Shown piece by piece: positions 15,020 through 21,621 of a DNA stretch of 32,236 bases; the stretch's first letter is position 1; each line of letters starts with the position of its first letter. Under the pieces are notes generated by a model. The model worked only from the letters and a program-made list of their open reading frames with translations. It had not been told where the DNA came from and searched no databases. The DNA lies in IMG/VR virus record IMGVR_UViG_3300048587_000119, positions 1-32,236 of that record; one strand, written 5' to 3'. Both the position numbers and the translations under genes were made by a program. The DNA comes from a virus.

Positions 15020-15028
15020 TGATAATAT
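15020..15028 (+). promoter_or_regulatory. Extended -10 promoter for the gene at 15035
   Basis: TGATAATAT lies six bases before ATG 15035, so the message should be leaderless. No Shine-Dalgarno sequence is possible in this gap. Confidence 0.6.
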
Positions 15029-15034
15029 TTGATT

Positions 15035-15286
15035 ATGGATGTGCAACGCATAGAAGGCATAAAATATGACCTCGACAAATTACAAGATCAAGAAATAGTC
15101 AACATACGTGGACACTTACTAGAAACCCACGCACGCGTTACCGGTGAGATTGCATTACTAGAGTTTAAGTTATTTCAAAGAACCCAGCACCCACTACCAC
15201 TTGAAGATGATCTAAATGGATACGGAGAAATTGCAGACCCAGAAACGTGGCAACACTACATTGATGCTGTAAAGGATAAAGACTAG
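15035..15286 (+). CDS. Small helical protein of unknown function
   Basis: An 83-residue protein. Its first fifty residues look like two antiparallel helices (Ile-Lys-Tyr-Asp-Leu-Asp-Lys-Leu, then Arg-Gly-His-Leu-Leu-Glu-Thr-His-Ala-Arg-Val-Thr-Gly-Glu-Ile), and the C-terminal part has Pro-Glu-Thr-Trp-Gln-His-Tyr. I do not recognise it. ATG 15035 was chosen over an upstream TTG at 15029 because the -10 element ends at 15028. The next gene starts with GTG directly after its stop, so the two form one transcription unit. Confidence 0.65.
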   Translation: MDVQRIEGIKYDLDKLQDQEIVNIRGHLLETHARVTGEIALLEFKLFQRTQHPLPLEDDLNGYGEIADPETWQHYIDAVKDKD

Positions 15287-15667
15287 GTGGCTGAGCGCCT
15301 CCACGACCACCACATATTACATTATCGCCGACCCCACGAATCCCACGAAGATACCAAGTGGATTAGGAGGAGAGGTGGCTTAATAGTCGGCATGCTAATA
15401 GATGTCCATGATGATCTGCACAAAAACACACCCGGCGTTCCGGTAATAGATATATACATGGCACGCCGGGTTAAAAGCATTATGATCAGGGAAGGTATAC
15501 CAAACGACCCATTCGCAGCAATAGACAACTACTGCTATGCAATAGAGCAAGCCAGCCTATCTCCTAAAACCTACGAATTAGAGAGAACTGTTGGCGAGAT
15601 GGCTATAGAAGCTGTCCGGCTACAAATACCGTATATCAAAGAAGGGTCTATGTATGCAGGAGTTTAG
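15287..15667 (+). CDS. Unknown protein with His-rich N-terminus
   Basis: A 126-residue protein starting with GTG immediately after the previous stop. The N-terminus is rich in His and Arg (His-Asp-His-His-Ile-Leu-His-Tyr-Arg-Arg, then His-Asp-Asp-Leu-His-Lys-Asn), which could bind a metal; the rest is helical. The His clusters recall HNH-like or nuclease-type metal sites, but no full motif can be completed, so no enzymatic function is assigned. It overlaps the next gene by 14 bases. This three-gene set (15035-16040) may act in regulation or DNA metabolism before the ParB/methyltransferase genes. Confidence 0.65.
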   Translation: MAERLHDHHILHYRRPHESHEDTKWIRRRGGLIVGMLIDVHDDLHKNTPGVPVIDIYMARRVKSIMIREGIPNDPFAAIDNYCYAIEQASLSPKTYELERTVGEMAIEAVRLQIPYIKEGSMYAGV

Positions 15668-16040
15668 CGAGTTTAATGTGCGAGTAAATACAGAAGAGCT
15701 GGGTTCAATGGTGCTTAGATGCACGCCGGACAACTCGGTCCTATACCTGCACCATCCTGATAGAAACGAACACTATGATCATATTTTTAGAAGATTAGCA
15801 GAGGATGAAACTCCTGAACCACTAAGAGGCACGCATAGTAATCTCGGTGGCTTTATCTGGCGCGAGGTACTAGGGCATGATGAGTTTGAGAATATCGCCA
15901 CTCTAGTAAGTAATAGTTGCAACTTTCCAGTAATATACAAGCCTGAACCAGACCCAGCCGATGCCCAGCAATACGAAGAGTTTGCTATGAAACAAATGCA
16001 CCGAGAGCTAGAGGACATTGACCCGGAGGACTTTCAATAG
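15654..16040 (+). CDS. Acidic protein of unknown function
   Basis: A 128-residue protein, acidic especially in the last thirty residues. A His-rich segment (Leu-His-His-Pro-Asp-Arg-Asn-Glu-His-Tyr-Asp-His) is near residues 33-44, and the middle has Gly-Gly-Phe-Ile-Trp-Arg-Glu-Val. No family is recognised. It overlaps the previous gene by 14 bases and ends 75 bases before the ParB-like gene, which has its own promoter. Confidence 0.62.
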   Translation: MQEFSEFNVRVNTEELGSMVLRCTPDNSVLYLHHPDRNEHYDHIFRRLAEDETPEPLRGTHSNLGGFIWREVLGHDEFENIATLVSNSCNFPVIYKPEPDPADAQQYEEFAMKQMHRELEDIDPEDFQ

Positions 16041-16049
16041 AATTAACTG

Positions 16050-16115
16050 TGTTACAATAACAACATTAACCAACGCGCATACGGGAACTACCCGGTAACA
16101 AAGGAGAAGGCGACA
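16050..16115 (+). promoter_or_regulatory. ParB-gene promoter and hairpin leader
   Basis: TGTTACAAT (16050-16058) is an extended -10. The leader holds ACGCGCATACGGGAACTACC with a clear CGGG-aacta-CCCG hairpin, then AAAGGAGAAGG before the ATG. It shares the ACGC...ACGG order with the portal and tape measure leaders. Confidence 0.65.
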
Positions 16116-16604
16116 ATGGCAAACCCAAAATCAGAAGTAGAAGTAAAAACCTACGTTGAAAAGATAGACAAGCTTATTGCTAACGACTCAAATCCAAGAA
16201 AGATTAGTCGAAAAGCTTATGAATCACTAAAGAAATCACTCAGGGACTTTCCTGAGATGAAACAACTGCGCGAAATAGTAGTTGATGAAAACCTGACCAT
16301 TCTAGGTGGACATCAGCGTATTTACGCACTCAAAGAACTCGGTTATTCAGACGTTACCATTAAGCAAGTAACTGGCTTAACAGATAAGCAAAAGCGCGAG
16401 TTCATTATTAAAGACAACACTGCATCTGGTGAGTGGGATACGGATGTAATTGCAAACCTATGGGATATTGAAGAACTAGAGAATTGGGGAGTGCCTAGCT
16501 TTAACTTCGGAGACATCGGAGACGAGCCAAACGACCCTGCTGCAAAAGACAGCCAAAACAAAACACACACCTGTCCCGGCTGTGGTCTTGAGTTCGAGGA
16601 TTAA
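16116..16604 (+). CDS. ParB/Srx-like nuclease-domain protein
   Basis: A 162-residue protein. Residues 10-100 have the ParB N-terminal fold pattern: Lys-Ile-Asp-Lys-Leu-Ile-Ala-Asn then Asn-Pro-Arg-Lys, the strand Glu-Ile-Val-Val-Asp, and the key box Gly-Gly-His-Gln-Arg at 64-68, which binds nucleotide in ParB-like proteins. The C-terminus ends with a zinc-ribbon-like Cys-Pro-Gly-Cys-Gly (153-157). Phages and mobile elements often place such a domain before a DNA methyltransferase, fused or adjacent, as here. No DNA-binding HTH of true partition ParB is present, so a partition role is unlikely; a role in directing or regulating DNA methylation is more plausible. Confidence 0.82.
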   Translation: MANPKSEVEVKTYVEKIDKLIANDSNPRKISRKAYESLKKSLRDFPEMKQLREIVVDENLTILGGHQRIYALKELGYSDVTIKQVTGLTDKQKREFIIKDNTASGEWDTDVIANLWDIEELENWGVPSFNFGDIGDEPNDPAAKDSQNKTHTCPGCGLEFED

Positions 16605-16622
16605 AGCAGAAATGGAGTTAAC

Positions 16623-17318
16623 ATGGCGAGGCATTATGGCATCCCCTATATGGGAAGCAAACAAAAACTAGTTGATAAAATAATACCTTTTATTCTAAAC
16701 AGGCATCCTGATACAACCGACTTTTACGATCTATTCGGTGGAGGTGCTAGCGTATCTCTATATCTAGCCCTGAAACAACCAAAGCTAAAAGTTCACTACA
16801 ACGAGCTTAGTCAAGCCATAAGTAATCTAGTGGTCCACTTAAAAGAAGGTGGCGACATACCATTTGACTTTATTACCCGACCAGAGTTTGAGCGCCAATA
16901 CAAAGGTGACGACTGGCACGCCGGCATGCTACAAACCTGCTGGACATTTGGAAATAATCAAAAAGGCTATTTATACGGTCTTGATATACAGGACTTTAAG
17001 GAGGAATTATCAAAACTAGTAACGACTGGTGAGGCAGATATAAACTACCTCGAAACATTTACAAACGACTTTGTACTAAAAGAATATGGCAAGCAGGTCA
17101 GCACACGCATATTTCTCAACGCAGAACGCTACAAGACCCCATACCAGCGCCGGATTGTACTTTCTCGACAAATACCCTATATCGGCGCATTACAGCACCT
17201 AGCGAGGCTTGAGAGGCTTGTGCAGATAAAAAACATGCCCGGAATAAGCACGCTAGACGTTATGGTCGGCAAAAGCTACTCTGAAGTTCCTATACCAGAG
17301 AGAGAGAGAGAGCAATAG
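16623..17318 (+). CDS. D12-class adenine DNA methyltransferase, N-terminal part (frame broken)
   Basis: These 231 residues hold the N-terminal two thirds of a Dam-like N6-adenine methyltransferase. Motif X is Ile-Pro-Tyr-Met-Gly-Ser-Lys-Gln-Lys-Leu (7-16) and motif I is Asp-Leu-Phe-Gly-Gly-Gly-Ala-Ser (37-44) for S-adenosylmethionine. The DNA-recognition region follows. The frame runs into an (AG)8 repeat (17297-17312) and stops at TAG 17316-17318, just before the catalytic DPPY motif, which continues in another frame at 17318-17557. With one AG fewer (or two more) a single 310-residue (or 312-residue) enzyme results. In this assembled form the protein lacks its catalytic motif. No restriction enzyme is nearby; as an orphan methylase it may protect phage DNA or affect gene control. 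Confidence 0.8.
   Translation: MARHYGIPYMGSKQKLVDKIIPFILNRHPDTTDFYDLFGGGASVSLYLALKQPKLKVHYNELSQAISNLVVHLKEGGDIPFDFITRPEFERQYKGDDWHAGMLQTCWTFGNNQKGYLYGLDIQDFKEELSKLVTTGEADINYLETFTNDFVLKEYGKQVSTRIFLNAERYKTPYQRRIVLSRQIPYIGALQHLARLERLVQIKNMPGISTLDVMVGKSYSEVPIPEREREQ
17297..17312 (+). repeat. (AG)8 dinucleotide repeat at methyltransferase frame break
   Basis: Eight AG units lie exactly where the methyltransferase reading frame changes. Such tracts lengthen or shorten in 2-base steps by slippage. 7 or 10 units would restore the frame; 8 or 9 would not. It is the longest dinucleotide tract I noticed in the window. Confidence 0.9.
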
Positions 17319-17557
17319 TGTATTGCGACCCACCATACGAAAACACAGCCGAGTATAGAGAAGGTGGCTTTGATCATAAGGCTTTTTATGATTGGGTTAT
17401 GGCACAACCTCATCCGGTATACATTAGCAGCTATAAAGTCAGCGACCCTAGACTTAAGCTAGTTAAAGCAATCAATACTAGAAGCTTACTTGCAGCAGCA
17501 TATACCGACAAGGCAAGCTATAACTACGAGAACCTCTACTGGAATGGCGTGGAGTAA
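17318..17557 (+). CDS. D12-class adenine DNA methyltransferase, catalytic C-terminal part
   Basis: The 79-residue frame begins with Tyr-Cys-Asp-Pro-Pro-Tyr-Glu-Asn-Thr, the catalytic motif IV of adenine methyltransferases, then Glu-Gly-Gly-Phe-Asp-His and Phe-Tyr-Asp-Trp-Val, normal D12 sequence. Read upstream in the same frame the sequence gives Ala-Ile-Val before Tyr-Cys-Asp-Pro-Pro, the expected beta strand, so the frame naturally crosses the AG repeat. The GTG at 17318 overlaps the stop of the N-terminal part (TAGTG), so restart by a terminating ribosome could make this piece separately. A split enzyme joined from two peptides, phase variation and an assembly error are the three possible readings. 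Confidence 0.8.
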   Translation: MYCDPPYENTAEYREGGFDHKAFYDWVMAQPHPVYISSYKVSDPRLKLVKAINTRSLLAAAYTDKASYNYENLYWNGVE

Positions 17558-17563
17558 TAACCC

Positions 17564-18277
17564 ATGTCCGAGAACACAAAGCTCCAAGATAAGTTCTTAA
17601 TAACTACAGCCTATCAGGAACGAGTACAAAAGTTATTCAAAAAGCCACAAAAAGGCAAAGACAAAGCTGTTCTTGACCGGCTACACGATGAGTGGTTTTT
17701 TAATCTGCCTCCCGGCTACTTTAAGAAACTAACGGAAGAGTGGAACGAGCGCAACCTACGAATAAAGATTAAGCCACAAAAGAACTATGATGAATGGCTA
17801 AACTACTTTAAAACCCTGCCACCAACGTCTATCAAGATGCTCGCAGCCACAGGGCAGGACTTCCTACCCACAGAAGCATACGCAGCACTTAGTCGTTGGC
17901 ACGATATTATTGGCAACCCACATCGAATAGACAAAATACATCAATCCGGGCTTACAAGTCCAAAAGCAAACAAGGACAGTAAGACAATAGCCCAGCTCGC
18001 GCTCGCTAATGACCGTCTGGGCGTTCTAAAAGCCACACGCGATAAAATAGCCGAGAAACTAGACAAAGGCGCTGGTAGCCGAGATACAGCCCTTTTAACG
18101 CGTGAAATGACTGAGATTATGACACAAATTGCAGACTACGAAAAAAGACTCGGTCCTAAAAAAACAACCGAGCTTGGCAGGCTACTGGATGAAGTGCCAA
18201 ATAAAAAGCGCACCAGAAGCAAAGGCGCTCGCAACACTAGCTTTAAATCAAGAGTAACTATAGAGGATGTAAACTAA
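17564..18277 (+). CDS. Terminase small subunit (actinophage-type)
   Basis: A 237-residue protein coupled to the large terminase gene by a TAATG overlap. The C-terminal half has the pattern of actinophage small terminases: a long helix (Leu-Lys-Ala-Thr-Arg-Asp-Lys-Ile-Ala-Glu-Lys-Leu), Ser-Arg-Asp-Thr-Ala-Leu-Leu-Thr-Arg-Glu-Met, a second helix, then Leu-Leu-Asp-Glu-Val and a basic Ser/Arg-rich tail. The N-terminal 125 residues, rich in Lys, Trp and Tyr, are probably the DNA-recognition part, though I cannot name its fold. The subunit recognises the packaging start site on phage DNA and passes it to TerL. Confidence 0.72.
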   Translation: MSENTKLQDKFLITTAYQERVQKLFKKPQKGKDKAVLDRLHDEWFFNLPPGYFKKLTEEWNERNLRIKIKPQKNYDEWLNYFKTLPPTSIKMLAATGQDFLPTEAYAALSRWHDIIGNPHRIDKIHQSGLTSPKANKDSKTIAQLALANDRLGVLKATRDKIAEKLDKGAGSRDTALLTREMTEIMTQIADYEKRLGPKKTTELGRLLDEVPNKKRTRSKGARNTSFKSRVTIEDVN

Positions 18278-19743
18278 TGCCCAAGCTATACGGAAACCCC
18301 AAGCCACGCCTTGACTACTACAAAAACGGAGATATATGGCTAGCAGACAAAACTATCCGGCTACTAGAGCATTACGGTATAAAGCTACTCGACTGGCAAA
18401 AAGCTATTTTATACAGGTGGATGGCTGTTGAAGAAGATGAATTCGGAGAGTGGAAGTGGGTCAATACCGACTGTGGCTTACTAGTGCCAAGACAGAACGG
18501 TAAATCTGAACTTATGATCGCCAGAATAGTCGGAGGCATGATATTTCTCGGCGAGGCACTCATCTACACAGCCCACAGCGATAATACCGTTGCTGAAATA
18601 AAACGCAGGGTCTTGCGCTTCTTCTACGATGCAGAGGAGGAGATACGCGACATGCTAACAGAGGAGTTCGACAAAGAACCAAAAAGCCTCGACTACATTG
18701 AGCTTAGAAACCGAGCAAGATGTGTGTTCAGAACCAGAACACGCACAAACGGACTGGGTAGCACTAACGATGTTCTACTATTAGACGAAGATCAGGAAGA
18801 GACCGATGCCCAGCAGGAAGCATTACTTCCTACCATCTCTGCCGGTAAGAACCACAACCACCAAACTATAAGAGCCGGTACTCCACCAAGTGGTGGAGGC
18901 AAAGGTACAGTCTTTATGCGAATGCGCCAAGCAGTCATTAAACGAAAAGCGCCGGATGTCTGTTGGCAGGAGTGGTCAGTCGAAACAATAACCGACCCCA
19001 GCGATGAGGAGGCTTGGTATAAAGCTAATCCTAGTCTTGGTTATTTCCTAATGCGCTCTGCAGTAAAATCGGAATCCCAGAAGATGGCAATAGACAGCTT
19101 TAACAAGATGCGTCTTGGCTGGGTAGCCGGCGTGGAAAGCATGCGAGCTATTACTGACGAACAATGGTCGCCTCTTGCAGTAAAAGCAGTGCCTTTGCCA
19201 GATAACGCCAACATAGTCTATGCAGTTAAGTTCGCGCCAGACGGTAGCTCCGTATCGCTAGCTGTGGGAGTAGTTATGCCAGATACTAGAACACACGTTG
19301 AATTAGTAGAGCGCAAGCCTATGAGTGCCGGCACAGGCTGGCTCGCAGACTGGATACTAGCTCGCTGGCGTAAACCCAACAAGATCATAATTGATGGCGC
19401 AGCAGGCACGCAGTTATTAGTAGAGGAGCTTATACGTTCCAACCAGAAGCTTAAAAAGAAGATACTTACTCCAAACGTTAGAGAAGCCGGTGCAGCATAC
19501 GCAGACTTCTATACTGGCATCGAGCATCAAACACTCACTCACTTCGACCAGCCGGCTCTAAACGTATCAATACGAACAGTAAAAAAGCGAAGCATTGGCA
19601 AAGATGGGATGTTTGGTTATTCCAGCATGAACCCAGACATACAAAGCGATCCAACTGAAGCAGTAGCATTCGCGTTTTATGGCGCACGCCGGTTCAAAAA
19701 GGACAAAACCACCAGTGGTAGCAGTCAATCTGTTATGGTATAG
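18277..19743 (+). CDS. terL: Terminase large subunit
   Basis: A 488-residue DNA-packaging motor. The ATPase half has a Walker A variant Val-Pro-Arg-Gln-Asn-Gly-Lys-Ser (70-77), Walker B Val-Leu-Leu-Leu-Asp-Glu (166-171) and Gly-Thr-Pro-Pro-Ser (201-205) as a likely motif III. The nuclease half has Asp322 in Phe-Ala-Pro-Asp-Gly, Asp373 in Ile-Ile-Ile-Asp-Gly and an acidic residue near Asp458 as candidate metal ligands. It belongs to the HK97/actinophage group by the Pro-Arg-Gln-Asn-Gly-Lys sequence. The terminase pair normally stands next to the portal; here it is about 14 kb away, downstream of the lysis genes. Confidence 0.92.
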   Translation: MPKLYGNPKPRLDYYKNGDIWLADKTIRLLEHYGIKLLDWQKAILYRWMAVEEDEFGEWKWVNTDCGLLVPRQNGKSELMIARIVGGMIFLGEALIYTAHSDNTVAEIKRRVLRFFYDAEEEIRDMLTEEFDKEPKSLDYIELRNRARCVFRTRTRTNGLGSTNDVLLLDEDQEETDAQQEALLPTISAGKNHNHQTIRAGTPPSGGGKGTVFMRMRQAVIKRKAPDVCWQEWSVETITDPSDEEAWYKANPSLGYFLMRSAVKSESQKMAIDSFNKMRLGWVAGVESMRAITDEQWSPLAVKAVPLPDNANIVYAVKFAPDGSSVSLAVGVVMPDTRTHVELVERKPMSAGTGWLADWILARWRKPNKIIIDGAAGTQLLVEELIRSNQKLKKKILTPNVREAGAAYADFYTGIEHQTLTHFDQPALNVSIRTVKKRSIGKDGMFGYSSMNPDIQSDPTEAVAFAFYGARRFKKDKTTSGSSQSVMV

Positions 19744-19806
19744 TGCTGTGTAGCCTAGCAGGGAAGTAAGACACTCTTCTAGCTAAGAAACTCCATTTCG
19801 GTAATC

Positions 19807-19832
19807 AGACGAGCCTAAATAGCTCGTCTTTT
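19807..19832 (+). terminator. Intrinsic terminator after terminase genes
   Basis: AGACGAGC (19807-19814) pairs with GCTCGTCT (19822-19829), loop CTAAATA, then TTT. A weaker hairpin precedes it: TAGC (19756-19759) with GCTA (19782-19785) around GAAG/CTTC; this may stabilise the 3' end. Confidence 0.9.
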
Positions 19833-19841
19833 ACTTTACTA

Positions 19842-19870
19842 TTGACATATAAGCAAGAATAGTGTAATAT
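19842..19870 (+). promoter_or_regulatory. Consensus sigma70-like promoter for the gene at 19877
   Basis: TTGACA (19842-19847), a 17-base spacer and TAATAT (19865-19870), followed by six bases and the ATG at 19877. This is the best -35 box in the window and again predicts a leaderless mRNA. It likely starts the accessory region, perhaps early in infection using the host polymerase. Confidence 0.75.
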
Positions 19871-19876
19871 GTAGAC

Positions 19877-20071
19877 ATGATTAACAAAATCAAAAACACA
19901 ATCACAAACAAATATTACAAATACCAACCAAGCGAATTTATGCCTATCTTTATAGAGGGCGAGCTAGCAAACAAAAAAGAGTTTCATTGGTACAAAGCCA
20001 AAAGAGCAGCCGGGCATGTACATTGGTATATAAAAGCTCTACGCTACGAAATCAAACAAGCACAACAGTAG
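19877..20071 (+). CDS. Small basic protein of unknown function
   Basis: A 64-residue basic protein (many Lys, Tyr and His) with Tyr-Lys-Tyr-Gln-Pro-Ser-Glu-Phe and His-Trp-Tyr-Lys-Ala-Lys-Arg-Ala segments and a C-terminal Lys/Gln-rich helix. It has a consensus promoter and no ribosome binding site. The small size, positive charge and strong promoter fit an early host-takeover or nucleic-acid-binding protein, but no family is recognised. Confidence 0.6.
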   Translation: MINKIKNTITNKYYKYQPSEFMPIFIEGELANKKEFHWYKAKRAAGHVHWYIKALRYEIKQAQQ

Positions 20072-20101
20072 TAGAGACCCCTAAGAGACCTTTTAATTTC
20101 C

Positions 20102-20173
20102 AGCTTTTACATACTATATAGAAGTGTTCTTTTAGAACAATTTTATATACTATATAGAAACAGAAAGCTTTTA
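20102..20173. repeat. Nested direct repeats and palindrome upstream of the gene at 20303
   Basis: ATACTATATAGAA occurs twice (20111-20123 and 20147-20159), flanked outside by two copies of AGCTTTTA (20102-20109 and 20166-20173). Between the two inner copies is the palindrome TGTTCT-ttt-AGAACA (20125-20139). The ordered arrangement looks like a protein-binding array: an operator or replication iterons. Confidence 0.6.
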
Positions 20174-20190
20174 ATGGCTAAAACAGGCAC

Positions 20191-20220
20191 TTATACACAG
20201 TGTCCACAGGTTTATGCACC
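20191..20220 (+). promoter_or_regulatory. DnaA box TTATACACA with degenerate neighbours
   Basis: TTATACACA at 20191-20199 fits the DnaA consensus TTATNCACA. TGTCCACA (20201-20208) and TTATGCACC (20212-20220) are partial matches just behind it. With the nearby repeats this could be a replication origin or a DnaA-controlled promoter region. Confidence 0.45.
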
Positions 20221-20258
20221 GATAAGCAAAAGCGAAGTTGCTGCAATATTTATTACTG

Positions 20259-20267
20259 TGCTATAGT
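20259..20267 (+). promoter_or_regulatory. Extended -10 promoter for the gene at 20303
   Basis: TGCTATAGT with TTGCTG (20238-20243) 18 bases before its hexamer as a weak -35. The leader of about 29 bases carries GGAGGG 5 bases before the ATG. Confidence 0.55.
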
Positions 20268-20302
20268 TTCAAACACAAGACTAAAAAGAGATGGAGGGAT
20301 AA

Positions 20303-20800
20303 ATGTCTTACAAGATTAACGACCAGCGAAAACAAACGATGCTGGCTCGTATAGGAGACGCATCAGAACTAATAGACGACCAGCGTTTCCTACCGTTCTA
20401 CCGGAGTATTCAGATAAAGCTAGAGAACATGGGCAACCCGGAAGAGTGGGTTAATATGATCGCTACTGCCAAACAAAAGAGCAATCCTAGTCACTACTTT
20501 GCAAAGCTCTGCCGGATGGTAAAAGACGGAACATACCGGTTCGTTAAGAAGGTTAAAGAGATAACCGGAAGCACAGCCCTATATCTACACGACAAGCTAG
20601 TGAAGTTTAACTTCGGTAAATATCAAAAATACTGGGTAAGAAAAGCTCAAGAGTTTATAAATCAAAACGGAGAGGCAGGCTTTGCTGAACTAATGGAATA
20701 TGCAGATCGCAAAGGCATCAGTCAAAAGTACTTCGCAGCAGCACTCAAAAACGGTAAACCACCTCGCGCTTACTACCAGCAGGTCATTCGGTCCAAGTAA
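20303..20800 (+). CDS. Basic protein, possible replication-associated protein
   Basis: A 165-residue, Lys-rich, mostly helical protein. Segments include Asn-Pro-Ser-His-Tyr-Phe-Ala-Lys-Leu-Cys-Arg-Met-Val, Lys-Tyr-Trp-Val-Arg-Lys-Ala and a final Gly-Lys-Pro-Pro-Arg-Ala-Tyr-Tyr. No enzyme motif is present. It is the largest gene of the accessory region and sits directly after the DnaA box and repeats, as replication initiator genes often do beside their iterons. That context is the only reason for the suggestion; it could also be a regulator. Its stop overlaps the next start (TAATG). Confidence 0.6.
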   Translation: MSYKINDQRKQTMLARIGDASELIDDQRFLPFYRSIQIKLENMGNPEEWVNMIATAKQKSNPSHYFAKLCRMVKDGTYRFVKKVKEITGSTALYLHDKLVKFNFGKYQKYWVRKAQEFINQNGEAGFAELMEYADRKGISQKYFAAALKNGKPPRAYYQQVIRSK

Positions 20801-20919
20801 TGTGGTTTATACTCTTTTTGCTACTAGCGCCGATCCTGCTCCTGCTATACGCCACCTACCTGATGCTTAAAGCAGTATTTGTAATATTTATAGCGCTATT
20901 CAGCTTACTAATAAGATAA
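20800..20919 (+). CDS. 39-residue hydrophobic membrane protein
   Basis: A 39-residue frame starting within the TAATG at the end of the previous gene and ending in another TAATG. Nearly every residue is hydrophobic (Leu, Ile, Phe, Val) with a Pro near residue 11 and Arg at the end, so it should span the membrane once or twice. It lacks its own ribosome binding site and depends on coupling. Tiny membrane proteins in early phage regions often affect host membrane state or exclude other phages; nothing more can be said. Confidence 0.55.
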   Translation: MWFILFLLLAPILLLLYATYLMLKAVFVIFIALFSLLIR

Positions 20920-21020
20920 TGGATCAAGGTATACCCTGTGGCTCGCATGAGAATAACTCCTTTGACTATACCTGTGATGACTGCATGATACCCGACTCTC
21001 TTGACCCACCTGAAATATAG
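20919..21020 (+). CDS. 33-residue Cys-rich small protein
   Basis: A 33-residue acidic peptide coupled by TAATG to the previous gene. It holds Cys-Gly-Ser-His and Cys-Asp-Asp-Cys about nine residues apart, a possible zinc-binding CxxH...CxxC site. The tight coupling of three successive genes supports translation. Function unknown. Confidence 0.5.
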   Translation: MDQGIPCGSHENNSFDYTCDDCMIPDSLDPPEI

Positions 21021-21035
21021 GAGCATAATTAAAAC

Positions 21036-21055
21036 ATTAAGTCTTAACTCTTAAT
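21036..21055. repeat. Inverted repeat ATTAAG/CTTAAT
   Basis: ATTAAG (21036-21041) and CTTAAT (21050-21055) are complementary with an 8-base loop. Without GC content it is unlikely to be a terminator; an operator is possible. Confidence 0.3.
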
Positions 21056-21094
21056 AACAAAAACAACTAAATCGCATGAATGGAGGGTCTTATT

Positions 21095-21193
21095 GTGCGT
21101 GCAAGATTTATAAATCAAATCATAAAGCTACTGATAAACAAAAAGCCACAAACTGGCAGGCTCGACCCTGTTACCAATAAAGTTATTTGGTAG
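21095..21193 (+). CDS. 32-residue basic small protein
   Basis: From GTG 21095, with GGAGGG about 8 bases upstream, to TAG 21193. The peptide is basic with an amphipathic start (Arg-Phe-Ile-Asn-Gln-Ile-Ile-Lys-Leu-Leu). An overlapping 34-residue frame from ATG 21076 lacks a ribosome binding site and is less likely. Function unknown. Confidence 0.42.
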   Translation: MRARFINQIIKLLINKKPQTGRLDPVTNKVIW

Positions 21194-21202
21194 TTATACA
21201 CA
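21194..21202 (+). promoter_or_regulatory. DnaA box TTATACACA
   Basis: A second exact match to TTATNCACA, starting right after the stop codon at 21193 and 19 bases before the -35 of the next promoter. Confidence 0.4.
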
Positions 21203-21220
21203 GGAATAAGCATTATTATA

Positions 21221-21249
21221 TTGACTAACGGTATACGGTTAAGTATAGT
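21221..21249 (+). promoter_or_regulatory. Promoter with operator-like spacer for the gene at 21284
   Basis: TTGACT (21221-21226), 17-base spacer, TATAGT (21244-21249). The spacer contains AACGGTATACGGTT, closely similar to AACGGTACACCGTT in the spacer of the promoter at 23907-23935, which suggests one regulator for both. Confidence 0.6.
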
Positions 21250-21283
21250 TAAAACTACCTATATAAAAGAGATGGAGGTCTAC

Positions 21284-21619
21284 ATGGGTATATTTAATAA
21301 AAACCAATCTAAACTGCCAGAGTTTCTACGTGAGGATGAGCCAAACATAGAAAGCCCGGTCAACTATAACAGTGTTCTAGATTACTTGGTCGGTCTAGCA
21401 GAAGAAGATCACGACAAGATATTCAAAGTGTCCAAGATATATCGGGAGGCAAACAAAAAAGCCTCTGAAGTATTAGGCATAGACGATGAACCTACAACTT
21501 CAATACTAGAAAACGAATCATCGCCGGCGTTAGTAGTAGAAGGAACAGTCGAAGATAACTTTCTAGACGAGCCTGACTTCTTAGAAGATGAACCTAAAAA
21601 GCCAAAGGCTAAGAAATAG
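21284..21619 (+). CDS. Acidic protein of unknown function
   Basis: A 111-residue protein from ATG 21284, preceded by GGAGG 6 bases upstream; an upstream in-frame start at 21221 would lie in the promoter. The N-terminal part is mixed; the C-terminal half is rich in Asp, Glu and Pro and ends with a Lys-rich tail (Glu-Pro-Lys-Lys-Pro-Lys-Ala-Lys-Lys). Strongly acidic early phage proteins can mimic DNA or bind host proteins, but this is only a thought. No family recognised. Confidence 0.62.
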   Translation: MGIFNKNQSKLPEFLREDEPNIESPVNYNSVLDYLVGLAEEDHDKIFKVSKIYREANKKASEVLGIDDEPTTSILENESSPALVVEGTVEDNFLDEPDFLEDEPKKPKAKK

Positions 21620-21621
21620 CC

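Noticed and set aside
20102-20173. CRISPR array
   Set aside because: Only two 13-base repeats are present, and no cas genes are near.
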